Origin: Pseudomonas psychrophila HA-4
Lineage (GTDB): Bacteria > Pseudomonadota > Gammaproteobacteria > Pseudomonadales > Pseudomonadaceae
Assembly: GCF_000282975.1 (NCBI RefSeq)
Contig: NZ_ALJC01000075.1
Span: 186,001-250,000, forward strand
Direction: 5' to 3'
Length of the DNA stretch: 64,000 nucleotides
Below are positions 47,974 through 55,858 of this stretch, one piece after another; positions within the stretch are counted from its first letter, which is position 1; each line of letters begins with the position of its first letter. The position numbers and the translations under genes are program-made. Below the pieces are notes generated by a model. It did no database searches, was not told the origin of the DNA, and saw only the letters and a list, made by a program, of their open reading frames with translations.

Positions 47974-48903
47974 TTAGCTCAACAACACCACCCCACCCGG
48001 TAATTCTGTGCACTTGGCGCCGTACGCATCTCGGATCATGAACGCCACACCCGGCAGTTGTTGCAGGCTGAACCGCGCCTGCACCCGGCGCTTGCCCAAC
48101 TCGCTGTTGAGCAGTACTAGCATCCCCGGCCGGTATCGGTTGATCTCGCTGACAACGCTTGCCAATGTCGCATTGTTGAACACCAAAATTTGCTCGCGCC
48201 AGGCAACCACCGCCTGTGTATCCACCGCCACCGGATCTTGAGCACCCGCCGCGTTGTAGGTCAGTTGGCGGCCACCGTCTAAACGAATAGTGCGCCCGCC
48301 GACGTCCACTGCAACGGAACCCTCAACACAGGTCACGCAGACATTGTTATCGGTATTGCGCACGTTAAAACGCGCTTGCGCGCTGCTCAACCAGCCCGCC
48401 CCGGCTTGAACTCTGAGCGGTTGCGCGGCATTGGCCAGCACTTCCACTTCGCCTTCGAGCAATTCGATTCCCTGACTGCGACGGCTGATGCGAGTTTGGG
48501 TATTGAGCTCAAGGTGTATGCCGTCACTCAAGTTCACGCCTCGCTGTTCGCCGACTTCAGTGCGGTAGTCCGCAGTCAATCCTTCAAAACCACCCGGCAC
48601 AGAGACCCGTACCATCACGATCGCGGCCGAAGCGGCAATGGCCGCTCCAAGGAACGCACGACGGCCCACATTGCGCGGTGGTTGTTGAACGTCTGCTACA
48701 GCTGGCGCCAGTTGCTGCCACAACAACTTGGCCTGTTCAAAGGCTTGGGCATGTTCCGGGCTTTGCGCGCACCAGAGTTTCAAGGCCTTGGCGTCGGCGA
48801 CTGTCGCGTGCCCCGAGGTCAGTAAAACCAGCCAGTCCCGGGCTTCTTCGCGCAATTGGCTGTCTGACAGATTCCGGGATGAAGGAAACCTAAAAATATT
48901 CAA
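47974..48903 (-). CDS. vreR: FecR/VreR-like transmembrane anti-sigma factor
   Basis: 309 residues. The N-terminal cytoplasmic sigma-binding domain (DUF4880-like, LREEARDWLVLLTSGHA) is followed by one membrane helix at about 81-100, immediately preceded by an RRAFLG motif that resembles a twin-arginine signal, as reported for FecR-type proteins. A periplasmic FecR domain (GEQRGVNLSDGIHLELNTQT, LLEGEVEVL) and a C-terminal STN-like module (VVSEINRYRPGMLVLLNSEL) follow. It should hold the adjacent sigma factor inactive until a periplasmic signal arrives from the VreA-like protein. It starts 37 bp after the sigma gene. Confidence 0.9.
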   Translation of the reverse strand: MNIFRFPSSRNLSDSQLREEARDWLVLLTSGHATVADAKALKLWCAQSPEHAQAFEQAKLLWQQLAPAVADVQQPPRNVGRRAFLGAAIAASAAIVMVRVSVPGGFEGLTADYRTEVGEQRGVNLSDGIHLELNTQTRISRRSQGIELLEGEVEVLANAAQPLRVQAGAGWLSSAQARFNVRNTDNNVCVTCVEGSVAVDVGGRTIRLDGGRQLTYNAAGAQDPVAVDTQAVVAWREQILVFNNATLASVVSEINRYRPGMLVLLNSELGKRRVQARFSLQQLPGVAFMIRDAYGAKCTELPGGVVLLS

Positions 48904-48940
48904 GCGCGTACATTCTCACGGATTATCAGGGACTCATGAC

Positions 48941-49486
48941 TTAAGACGGTTTTCCGGCCCCGGGACCGAACCGCTGAATGACTTTTCTTTCCAAACGCTT
49001 TGCGCAGAAGCCCAAAGCGGCCTTGATTTCTTTCTCGACCATGCGCGTAGAAATGCCAAAGCGTTGGGAGATTTCCAGATGTGGCGCCTCTTCCAGACGC
49101 GCCGCCAGCAAGATTTTGCGCTGGCGCGGCGGTAGCGCATAAAGCGCCTTGATCAAAGACTGGATTTCTTTTTGGCCGCCAACCACTCGAGACGGGTCGA
49201 GGGCTTCATCGCTGGGCTGTAACAAGTCTGAGATCTCGCTGCCAGTCAACAGTCGCGCATCGGCCTGGCGACGGTCGGCGGCGATATTCAAGGCCATGCG
49301 GTAAAGGTAGGCGTTGGGTTGCAGGAGGTTGGGCGGCACCTCCATGCGGTCTACCCGCAAGTAGGTTTCGTGCAGCACGTCGCAGGCCAGGTCTTCGGAA
49401 CCTAGGCGCTTGCGCAAACGCACCTTGAAGTCTTCGTAAGACGCCAGAAACAAACTGACCATGGTGCTGTGCCCGGTCTCTTTCAT
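48941..49486 (-). CDS. vreI: FecI/VreI-like ECF sigma factor
   Basis: 181 residues with sigma-70 region 2 (VLHETYLRVDRME, YLYRMALNIAADRRQ) and region 4 (ALPPRQRKILLAARLEEAPHLEISQRFGIS, then RMVEKEIKAAL). It belongs to the iron-starvation/cell-surface-signalling ECF group. The ATG at 49486 overlaps the vreA stop (ATGA), so the two genes are translationally coupled. The order sensor, sigma, anti-sigma matches P. aeruginosa VreA-VreI-VreR, where VreI responds to phosphate starvation with PhoB. The regulon here probably includes both pdtA genes and the pdtB operon. Confidence 0.9.
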   Translation of the reverse strand: MKETGHSTMVSLFLASYEDFKVRLRKRLGSEDLACDVLHETYLRVDRMEVPPNLLQPNAYLYRMALNIAADRRQADARLLTGSEISDLLQPSDEALDPSRVVGGQKEIQSLIKALYALPPRQRKILLAARLEEAPHLEISQRFGISTRMVEKEIKAALGFCAKRLERKVIQRFGPGAGKPS

Positions 49487-50202
49487 GACCCCGCCGCTCC
49501 TGTCCCTGCTGTACATTCCATGCGTGTTCCTGTGGTGTCGGGCATCAAAAGTAACGTCACCGGCAATTGCAGTGAACTGGGTGCCGGTCGCTCGACGCGG
49601 GTGGTGCTCAAATTGCGCACCAGCATCTCGTCGCGCTGCGTGTCACCCGTGGAACTGACTAGCCGGCTGTGCTCGATCAACCCTTCACGGTTGACCCATA
49701 CCTGAATCAGTGCGCGGAAACTGCCTGGTCGGGTCAACGACGAACGACAGAGGCTGTACTCGATGGCTTGCTGCAAGGCTGCGGCGTAGCTGTTGTTGAT
49801 GCGCGCAGCCGCTAACCGTGCCTTGGCTCCCCGCCCTTCTATCGGACGGCTGACTTCAGGCACTTGCAACGTGAAGGCATCACTACTGGCATATCGAGCC
49901 ATCAAGCCACTCCCGGTCAGTAACACGCCCAAGGCTTGCTGGGCGGTGTAGCGGCCATGCACACCAATGGAACGCCTGTTTTGGGTTAACTCGCGATCCA
50001 CCAGAATCGCCATGCCAGTGACCTGACTGAACGCTTGCAGTGCGTGTTCCAGATTTTGTGCGGGTAGGTCTAGCACCAGCAAAGGTGACTCATCCGTGTC
50101 CGCCAGCAAGGGGTGCGCCCACAGCAGTGCAAACAGCAAAGTCAGACACCTTGCTGCGTCACTCCATGCCCCTCGCTCGCCTTTTGCTTTGCGTCGCTGC
50201 AC
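49483..50202 (-). CDS. vreA: VreA-like periplasmic signalling protein (STN plus TonB-C domains)
   Basis: 239 residues. A signal peptide or anchor covers about 1-34 (CLTLLFALLWAHPLLADTD). A secretin/TonB short N-terminal (STN) signalling domain spans about 42-115 (LDLPAQNLEHALQAFSQVTG, VHGRYTAQQALGVLLTGSGL). A TonB-C-like domain follows at about 130-230 (YAAALQQAIEYSLCRSSLTR, RALIQVWVNREGLIEHSRLV). Ordinary surface-signalling receptors have a beta-barrel after the STN domain; this one does not. It should contact the anti-sigma factor in the periplasm. It starts at GTG 50202. Confidence 0.85.
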   Translation of the reverse strand: MQRRKAKGERGAWSDAARCLTLLFALLWAHPLLADTDESPLLVLDLPAQNLEHALQAFSQVTGMAILVDRELTQNRRSIGVHGRYTAQQALGVLLTGSGLMARYASSDAFTLQVPEVSRPIEGRGAKARLAAARINNSYAAALQQAIEYSLCRSSLTRPGSFRALIQVWVNREGLIEHSRLVSSTGDTQRDEMLVRNLSTTRVERPAPSSLQLPVTLLLMPDTTGTRMECTAGTGAAGS

Positions 50203-50356
50203 GGCTACCGCGTCCTACCAAAAACGTCATCCTGAAGGCTATTTATGAATCTGACGTTACAGTGATGGCAAAAAAACATCGCGCAGCCGACCAACACCTT
50301 GCACTACACTTTTGCTCCACAGCGGCCCTCCTTCCATGGCCCGCAAGGAGGCCCTG

Positions 50357-50668
50357 ATGAAACTGCTCCCCGCCCTCGCCAGCCTATTTTTGTGTTTCGG
50401 TTTGCCATTGATCGCCCACGCCCAAGACGCCGATACAGGCTGCACCGAGGTCAAGGTTGATGGTTACAACGCCCCGGATTACGGCTGTTTGAGCCAGCAG
50501 TTAGGGAAGGATTCGAACGCGGCTAAAGCCACGCAAAAGAAGGGTGACGCGATGAACGTTCCGGTCGAGAAACGCCAGCCGAATCAGATCGGGCTGTCGA
50601 CGCCTGCGGCCACCAGCGTACGCATGGGCAACACGTTTGGCACGTCGGTAAAACCGCAGCGGCCTTGA
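50357..50668 (+). CDS. Small secreted protein of unknown function
   Basis: 103 residues from the ATG at 50357, which has a strong AAGGAG site. A signal peptide ends near IAHAQDA (about 24). The mature protein of about 80 residues has two cysteines (DTGCTEV, DYGCLSQ) that could form a disulfide, and a basic, Asn/Gln/Pro-rich tail. No family is recognised. It diverges from vreA with about 150 bp between starts and could share its control. A 9-bp hairpin (50656-50685) overlaps its stop. Confidence 0.65.
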   Translation: MKLLPALASLFLCFGLPLIAHAQDADTGCTEVKVDGYNAPDYGCLSQQLGKDSNAAKATQKKGDAMNVPVEKRQPNQIGLSTPAATSVRMGNTFGTSVKPQRP

Positions 50669-50685
50669 AAAACCTGGGCCGCTGC
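50656..50685. repeat. Hairpin at the convergent end of the small secreted gene
   Basis: Perfect inverted repeat GCAGCGGCC / GGCCGCTGC with a 12-base loop that includes the TGA stop of the small gene. It is followed by GCGACGGCTACAG, part of the same Pseudomonas repeat type as at 7290 and 9789. It may act as a bidirectional stop between converging genes; there is no T-run. Confidence 0.5.
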
Positions 50686-50698
50686 GCTGCGGCGACGG

Positions 50699-51499
50699 CT
50701 ACAGAATCGCTCGGTAGAAGCCTGAGATACGGCGCCACATTTCGAGCGGATTCGAATACATCGGAAAGTGCCCGCAGGCCGGAATTTGCGCCAGTTGTAC
50801 ACCGGCGGCCGCAATGGATGACAGGTAAGACAGCGAGGCGTTCTGCTCGCCGTACATGAACATGCGCGGGCATTCTAGGCCGAGGAATTTGCCCATCAAA
50901 TCGGCGTTATCGGACCAATCAACCATCGACTCGAATATTGCGCGTACCGCACCGACCCGTACCTTGTGTCGCAAACTCGCTGAATACAGGGCACTGGCGT
51001 AAGCCGGTGCGTGCCGCACACGTTCGATAAAGGCCGAGAAAAACACCTGGGGATCAGCACTCGGGTAATTAACTATTTGACAACTGAGAAAACAGTCTTC
51101 CGGGGCTATGTTGCCCTCAATATCGACGAAGCTAACGACTCGTTCAGGGAACTTATGCGCCAGCAGCAGCGCAGTGAGCCCGCCCATGGAGTGGCCCACC
51201 AGGTGGAAACGCTCGATGCCGTAGTGTTCAAGCACCTGAAGCGCGGTTTGCAGCAAAAAACCGATGGAGATGCTCGACAAATCATCACATTCGCTCTCAC
51301 CACACCCTGGCGCGTCGTAAGCCAGAAACGGATGACCCGCCAACTGCGCTTGCAACACGATGTCGGCATAGTCTTCCTTGGTGGAGCCAAATCCATGCAG
51401 AAACACAATCGGTGTCAGTTCACCTTCGCGGTGGATGGCCGCTATGTTCAGTGATACACCCTCTACAGTGAGAGGCAGTTGGGACTGGGTAAAGGCCAC
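50699..51499 (-). CDS. Alpha/beta-hydrolase fold enzyme
   Basis: 266 residues from the GTG at 51499 (a TTG at 51514 would add five residues). Oxyanion region FLHGFGSTKEDY, nucleophile elbow GHSMGG (Ser at about 113) and catalytic His in CGHFPMYSNP near the end; the acid lies before a MFMYGEQN segment. No signal peptide, so it is cytoplasmic. The substrate is unknown. It is read in the same direction as the LysR gene behind it, and a motif ACCTATCAAA in the gap recurs in front of the aldolase operon. It may therefore belong to the same catabolic set, for example as an esterase or C-C hydrolase. Confidence 0.8.
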   Translation of the reverse strand: MAFTQSQLPLTVEGVSLNIAAIHREGELTPIVFLHGFGSTKEDYADIVLQAQLAGHPFLAYDAPGCGESECDDLSSISIGFLLQTALQVLEHYGIERFHLVGHSMGGLTALLLAHKFPERVVSFVDIEGNIAPEDCFLSCQIVNYPSADPQVFFSAFIERVRHAPAYASALYSASLRHKVRVGAVRAIFESMVDWSDNADLMGKFLGLECPRMFMYGEQNASLSYLSSIAAAGVQLAQIPACGHFPMYSNPLEMWRRISGFYRAIL

Positions 51500-51610
51500 G
51501 TATAAAACCTGCAAAGTTTAAAAACGGCCTCACTGTCATGGCTCTTAAGCCTTATGTACATTCCTTTTTGAGTAAGGTCTTGATACGCCAAACCTATCAA
51601 ATCAGCCCCT

Positions 51611-52510
51611 TTAAACGCATGCCTTAGCGCGTAGCCGAGCAATAACTTCATCAATCAGCGGGTTCGGCCGATCCGCATTCCAGGCCACCGCCGTCGTCAC
51701 CACCTTCAGTTTTTGACTAAGTGGACGAAACACCACATTCGCAGGCGCCAGTTTTTTCAATGACGCCGGCACCAGTGCAATGCTTTGCCCATAGCTGACA
51801 AAGGCAATTTGCGAGGCTACCGAGCGCACCTCGTGCAGCACGCGCGGGGAGAAGCCACTGTCCCGACACGTCGCGATGAGGTTGTCGAAATACACCGGGC
51901 TTACCTTGCGGGCAAACATCACCAAAGGCTCATTGGCCAGGCTGGACAGGCTTATTCGCGTGCGCGACGCCAACGGGTGATCGGCTGCCAAGGCCACGAC
52001 TAAGCGATCCTCCAGTAACGGCAATGATTTAATGGAGGTGCCTAAGTCGCCATCCAGACGGGCGAAGGCCAGGTCAATGTCGGCTGACTCAAGCGCCGGG
52101 ATCGCCTCAACGCTATCGATTTCCCGTACCGAAACGGTTAGGTGCGGATAGTCGACTTTCAGTTGTTCGATCAAGCGTGGCAGCACATCGAACATCGCTG
52201 TGGAAATGGCGCCGATGGTCAACATCCCCGACTGCCCCGCCACGGCTTCCTCCACGGCCAGCTCCAGACGTTCGAGCTGGTCGGCAAATTTACGCACTGC
52301 AGGCAAAATTGCGGCGCCCACCGGGGTCAACTTGGCGCCGCGTCGCGAGCGGTCAAAGAGTTTGACTTTGAGCGCCTGCTCGAGCACCTGGATTTGTTCG
52401 CTGAGCGGCGGCTGCGACATGCCCAGACGTTTGGCAGCACGGCCAAAATTCTGTTCTTCGGCAACCGCCAGGAACAACCAGAGGTGACGGATTAGACGAA
52501 AATTGATCAT
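51611..52510 (-). CDS. LysR-type transcriptional regulator
   Basis: 299 residues of normal LysR length. The N-terminal winged helix is FGRAAKRLGMSQPPLSEQIQVLEQ, with the typical LFDRSRRGAKLTPVG; an effector-binding domain follows. It is divergent from the RraA-like operon with a 105-bp shared promoter region, so it most likely controls that operon in response to a pathway metabolite. It opens MINFRLIRHLWLFLAVAEE. Confidence 0.92.
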   Translation of the reverse strand: MINFRLIRHLWLFLAVAEEQNFGRAAKRLGMSQPPLSEQIQVLEQALKVKLFDRSRRGAKLTPVGAAILPAVRKFADQLERLELAVEEAVAGQSGMLTIGAISTAMFDVLPRLIEQLKVDYPHLTVSVREIDSVEAIPALESADIDLAFARLDGDLGTSIKSLPLLEDRLVVALAADHPLASRTRISLSSLANEPLVMFARKVSPVYFDNLIATCRDSGFSPRVLHEVRSVASQIAFVSYGQSIALVPASLKKLAPANVVFRPLSQKLKVVTTAVAWNADRPNPLIDEVIARLRAKACV

Positions 52511-52615
52511 AAATATTCCATAGGTTTAACGTATCTAATGCTTCGGCTATTCGTAATATACCTATCAAACTGGCTCATCAACACTGGGCGCCTCCGTCAC
52601 ATTAGAGGCTACCCC
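52511..52615. promoter_or_regulatory. Divergent promoter region with candidate LysR operators
   Basis: Contains ATAGGT (52520-52525) and ACCTAT (52560-52565) as distant inverted halves, in AT-rich sequence. ACCTATCAAA at 52560-52569 is repeated exactly at 51592-51601 in the gap between the LysR gene and the hydrolase gene. These are candidates for binding of the adjacent LysR protein. Confidence 0.4.
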
Positions 52616-53281
52616 ATGACGCACCCTGCTTTGCTGGACCGCCTGGCCGCACTTGATACCAATACCGTGTCCGACGCCCTCGACTTTCTGGGTCTGGCGG
52701 GCGCCACCGTGGGCTTACGCCCCTTGTGGAATTGCCCAAAAATCGTCGGCCGTGCCAGCACCGTGTTGCTGGCTCCCAAGCTCGACACCGAACCCTCGGT
52801 GCACCTGATTACCCCGGTGGTTGAACAGATCGACAGCGACGATCGGGTGCTGGTCATTGCCGGAGGCCTCGAAGGCATTTCATGCTGGGGCGATATTCTG
52901 GCCAACGCCGCCGTGCGTAAACAGGTGCGCGGCACTGTTATCGACGGCTTAAGCCGCGACATCGACGGCAGCGCAGCAATTGGTTATCCGGTGTATGGGC
53001 GCGGGGTCACCATGATCAGCGCACGCAACCGGGTGATGCAGATTGCCGCAGCCGTCACCATCAACGTGGCAGGCGTCGATGTCAGCGAGAACGACTACGT
53101 GATAGCCGATAACTGCGGCACGGTGTTCATCCCCCACGCTCATATCGAGCACGTGCTCGACCTCGCGGAGCGTATCAACCGCCGACAAGCGGACATGGTT
53201 CTGGCGGTACGTGCTGGGCGCTCAGTCGCGGACGTCATGCACGACAGCCATTTCGATGCGATTCACTCGGAGCACGCATGA
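52616..53281 (+). CDS. RraA-family aldolase-like protein 1
   Basis: 221 residues from the ATG at 52616 (GAGG upstream), first of a three-gene operon. RraA/HMG-aldolase fold: NTVSDALDFLG near the start, WGDILANAAV at the trimer site and the conserved GTVIDGLSRDIDG with the substrate-binding Arg-Asp pair. Members cleave 4-hydroxy-4-methyl- or 4-carboxy-4-hydroxy-2-oxo acids to pyruvate plus a second keto acid; others in the family have different or unknown activities. The stop overlaps the start of the next paralog, suggesting a hetero-oligomer or two successive substrates. Confidence 0.82.
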   Translation: MTHPALLDRLAALDTNTVSDALDFLGLAGATVGLRPLWNCPKIVGRASTVLLAPKLDTEPSVHLITPVVEQIDSDDRVLVIAGGLEGISCWGDILANAAVRKQVRGTVIDGLSRDIDGSAAIGYPVYGRGVTMISARNRVMQIAAAVTINVAGVDVSENDYVIADNCGTVFIPHAHIEHVLDLAERINRRQADMVLAVRAGRSVADVMHDSHFDAIHSEHA

Positions 53282-53943
53282 TGACTACTCAAGATCAAGC
53301 ACTGGTCGCCCTGTTTGCGGGGCTGGACACACCGGGCGTCTCTGATGCGCTGGACAAACTTGGGCTGCCCGGCCAGTGCTTTGGCATCGCGCCGCTGAAC
53401 AACTACAGCACGGTCGTAGTGGGCCCCGCCTTCACTGTGCAGTACGTCTCGGCCAGCGTGCCGCCCGGAACTGTCGGCGACTTTATCGACGACGTCTCCC
53501 CCGGCGATGTTGTGGTGATCGACAACGGCGGGCGCACCGATTGCACGGTCTGGGGCGACATCATGACCCAGTACGCGGGCAGCCGGGCCATCGCGGCGAC
53601 CGTGATCGACGGTGTTTGCCGGGACGTGAGCAAGGCGCTGAGTGACGGCTACCCGATGTTCAGCAAGGGCCGTTTCATGCGTACAGGCAAAGACCGCGTG
53701 CAGGTGCAGTCAGTCAACCAGCCCGTATCGATTGGCAGCGCCCGGGTCTGTGCCCGCGACATCGTGGTGGCCGACGCCAATGGCGTGGTGATTGTGCCGC
53801 GAGCACGGGCCGCAGAAGTCGCGGCGTGCGCCCGCCAGATTGAGTCGGTCGAAGCCCAGATTCGCAGCCTGCTCACACAAGGCAAAACCCTTGAACAAGC
53901 CCGAGCAGCCTTGGGTTATCACAGCGTGCAAAGGAAAGTCTGA
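53278..53943 (+). CDS. RraA-family aldolase-like protein 2
   Basis: 221 residues, paralogous to the preceding gene. Shared features are TPGVSDALDKLGLPGQ, VVIDNGGRTDCTVWGDIM and AATVIDGVCRDVSKALSDG, with the Arg-Asp pair intact. The start ATG at 53278 overlaps the upstream stop (ATGATGA context), and its stop TGA shares a base with the aminotransferase start, so all three proteins are made in step. Likely a divalent-metal-dependent retro-aldol lyase on a 2-oxo acid; the exact substrate cannot be told. Confidence 0.82.
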   Translation: MMTTQDQALVALFAGLDTPGVSDALDKLGLPGQCFGIAPLNNYSTVVVGPAFTVQYVSASVPPGTVGDFIDDVSPGDVVVIDNGGRTDCTVWGDIMTQYAGSRAIAATVIDGVCRDVSKALSDGYPMFSKGRFMRTGKDRVQVQSVNQPVSIGSARVCARDIVVADANGVVIVPRARAAEVAACARQIESVEAQIRSLLTQGKTLEQARAALGYHSVQRKV

Positions 53944-55157
53944 TGAGTACCGATATTCAGCGTCTGAACCAGCGTTTGGCCAGCGCGCAGCCATCGGCCA
54001 CGTATCGCATCATCGACCGCGTGGCAGAGCGCCGGGCGCAAGGCGCGACCATCATTTCGCTGTGCGCAGGCGAGCCGGACTTCGATACCCCGGAACATGT
54101 GCGCAAGGCGGCGATTCAAGCCATTGAACATGGCCATACCCGTTACACCCAAGTCGCTGGCGTACGCTCATTGCGCGAAGCTGTTGCGGCTAAGTACAGG
54201 CGTGAAAACGGTCTGGATGTGAGTTGGCAAGACACGCTCGTGTGCTGCGGCGGCAAGCAGGTGATCTACAACGCCTTGGCTGCGACGCTCAACGAGGGTG
54301 ATCAGGTTCTCGTACCGGCGCCTTATTGGGTCAGTTACCCCGAGATGGTTCAGGTGTGTGGCGGGGAGTCGCGGATCGTAACGTGCGATGCCGATTCAGG
54401 ATTCAAACTGACCCCCGACGCATTGGCAGCAGCGATCACGCCCCAGACGCGCTGGTTGATCTTAAACTCGCCGTCCAATCCAACCGGTGCGGTATACAGC
54501 CGCGATGAACTGCAAGCGCTGGCCGAAGTGCTATTGGCCAACCCGCATGTACTGATCCTGGCCGACGACATCTACGAACACCTGATTTTCGACGATCAGG
54601 CGTTTTTCACCTTGGCCCAGGTTGAGCCGCGACTGGCGGCGAGAACCCTGACCATGAATGGCGTTTCCAAGGCGTACGCGATGACAGGTTGGCGCATCGG
54701 TTTTGCCACTGGGCCGCGCTGGCTGCTGGAGGCTATGGAGAAACTGCAAAGCCAGCAAACGTCGGGAGCCAGTTCTGTGTCGCAGCAGGCAGCGTTGGCG
54801 GCATTGGAGGGACCGAAGGACTTTATTCTGCAAAGTCGAACAGTGTTCCAGGCGCGTCGAGACAGCCTGGCTGAGCAGTTGAATGCCATTGGCGGACTTA
54901 AATGTGCGAGCCCGGCCGGTGCGTTTTATGTATTTGCCAATTGTGCTGGACTGATCGGTAGAACCACAGCCGCAGGACGCGTACTGCACAGCGACGAAGA
55001 TGTGGCCCATGCATTACTCGACGAAGCCAATGTGGCTGTGGTGCCGGGCAGCGCTTTTGGTCTGGCGCCCTACTTTCGTATCGCCTATGCCTTAGATGAA
55101 TCGTCACTGCGGGGTGCCTGCGAGGCGATTCGCGGGTTCTGCAACACCCTGACGTGA
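53943..55157 (+). CDS. Class I PLP-dependent aminotransferase
   Basis: 404 residues, aspartate-aminotransferase subgroup Ib type. Features in order: SLCAGEPDFDTPEHV, the HTRYTQVAGVRSLREAV stretch, NSPSNPTGAVYSR, DDIYEHLIF (cofactor Asp/Tyr) and SKAYAMTGWRIGFATG with the PLP-binding lysine at about 243. The C-terminal PYFRIAYA holds the carboxylate-binding arginine. It probably converts an amino acid to the 2-oxo acid cleaved by the RraA-like proteins encoded with it. The start codon overlaps the upstream stop by one base (TGATG). Confidence 0.92.
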   Translation: MSTDIQRLNQRLASAQPSATYRIIDRVAERRAQGATIISLCAGEPDFDTPEHVRKAAIQAIEHGHTRYTQVAGVRSLREAVAAKYRRENGLDVSWQDTLVCCGGKQVIYNALAATLNEGDQVLVPAPYWVSYPEMVQVCGGESRIVTCDADSGFKLTPDALAAAITPQTRWLILNSPSNPTGAVYSRDELQALAEVLLANPHVLILADDIYEHLIFDDQAFFTLAQVEPRLAARTLTMNGVSKAYAMTGWRIGFATGPRWLLEAMEKLQSQQTSGASSVSQQAALAALEGPKDFILQSRTVFQARRDSLAEQLNAIGGLKCASPAGAFYVFANCAGLIGRTTAAGRVLHSDEDVAHALLDEANVAVVPGSAFGLAPYFRIAYALDESSLRGACEAIRGFCNTLT

Positions 55158-55164
55158 GCCTTGA

Positions 55165-55205
55165 TCTGAGGAACGAGCTTGCCTCGCCATCTTTTGATCT
55201 TTTTA
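55165..55205. repeat. Degenerate REP-like sequence
   Basis: GAGCTTGCCTCGCCATCTTT followed by TGATCTTTTTATTT, related to the element at 58741-58792 (AACTTGCTTCGCGATCTTTT). It follows the aminotransferase stop. The T-rich end may help termination. Confidence 0.45.
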
Positions 55206-55294
55206 TTTGAAACCCAGTTTGAGGACGTCACGGCACACAAATGCAGGCGCTGCGGGTACAATCGCCGACCCTTCATCACCACCAAGGATTACCC

Positions 55295-55858
55295 ATGTCC
55301 GGGCTTGAACTGTTTGCCGCCGTGCTAGGCGTCATTGCCGTTTGGTTAACAGTCAAACAAAACCCTTGGTGCTGGCCTATCGGGCTGGTGATGGTGTTGC
55401 TCTACAGCTGGATTTTCTTCGATGTGAAGCTGTACTCCGACATGCTGCTGCAAGTGGTGTACGCAGTGCTGCAGTTGTATGGCTGGTGGCAGTGGACCCG
55501 TGCAGGCGCCCAGCATCAAGGCCGCCAGGTCACGTCGCTGAACGCGCGGCAAATTTCGACCGGCTTGGCTATCGGGGGCGTGGGTAGCCTTGCGCTCGGC
55601 GCCGCCATGGCCCACTGGACAGACGCCGCCCAACCTTGGCTAGACGCAGCGCTGACGGCTTTTAGTCTGGTCGCCCAGTTATGGATGGCCCAGAAACGCC
55701 TGCAATGCTGGGCACTTTGGTTTGTCGTGGATGTAATCTTCGTCGGCCTGTTTGTCTACAAAGGGTTGTACCTGACCGCCGGGCTGTATGCATTGTTCAC
55801 CGTCATCGCCATTCAGGGATGGCGGGACTGGCGCCTCGACCCGGCACTGCGCACATGA
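55295..55858 (+). CDS. pnuC: PnuC-family nicotinamide riboside transporter
   Basis: 187 residues from the ATG at 55295 (AAGGA upstream), with seven hydrophobic helices. PnuC marks: the opening helix with WLTVKQNPWCWPIGLV, then LYSDMLLQVVYAVLQLYGWW and the closing GLYALFTVIAIQGWRDW. It would move an uncharged vitamin, most likely nicotinamide riboside, by facilitated diffusion, with trapping by phosphorylation. The next gene encodes a NadR-type kinase that overlaps it by 4 bp, which favours nicotinamide riboside over thiamine as substrate. No riboswitch was recognised in the 137-bp leader. Confidence 0.9.
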   Translation: MSGLELFAAVLGVIAVWLTVKQNPWCWPIGLVMVLLYSWIFFDVKLYSDMLLQVVYAVLQLYGWWQWTRAGAQHQGRQVTSLNARQISTGLAIGGVGSLALGAAMAHWTDAAQPWLDAALTAFSLVAQLWMAQKRLQCWALWFVVDVIFVGLFVYKGLYLTAGLYALFTVIAIQGWRDWRLDPALRT

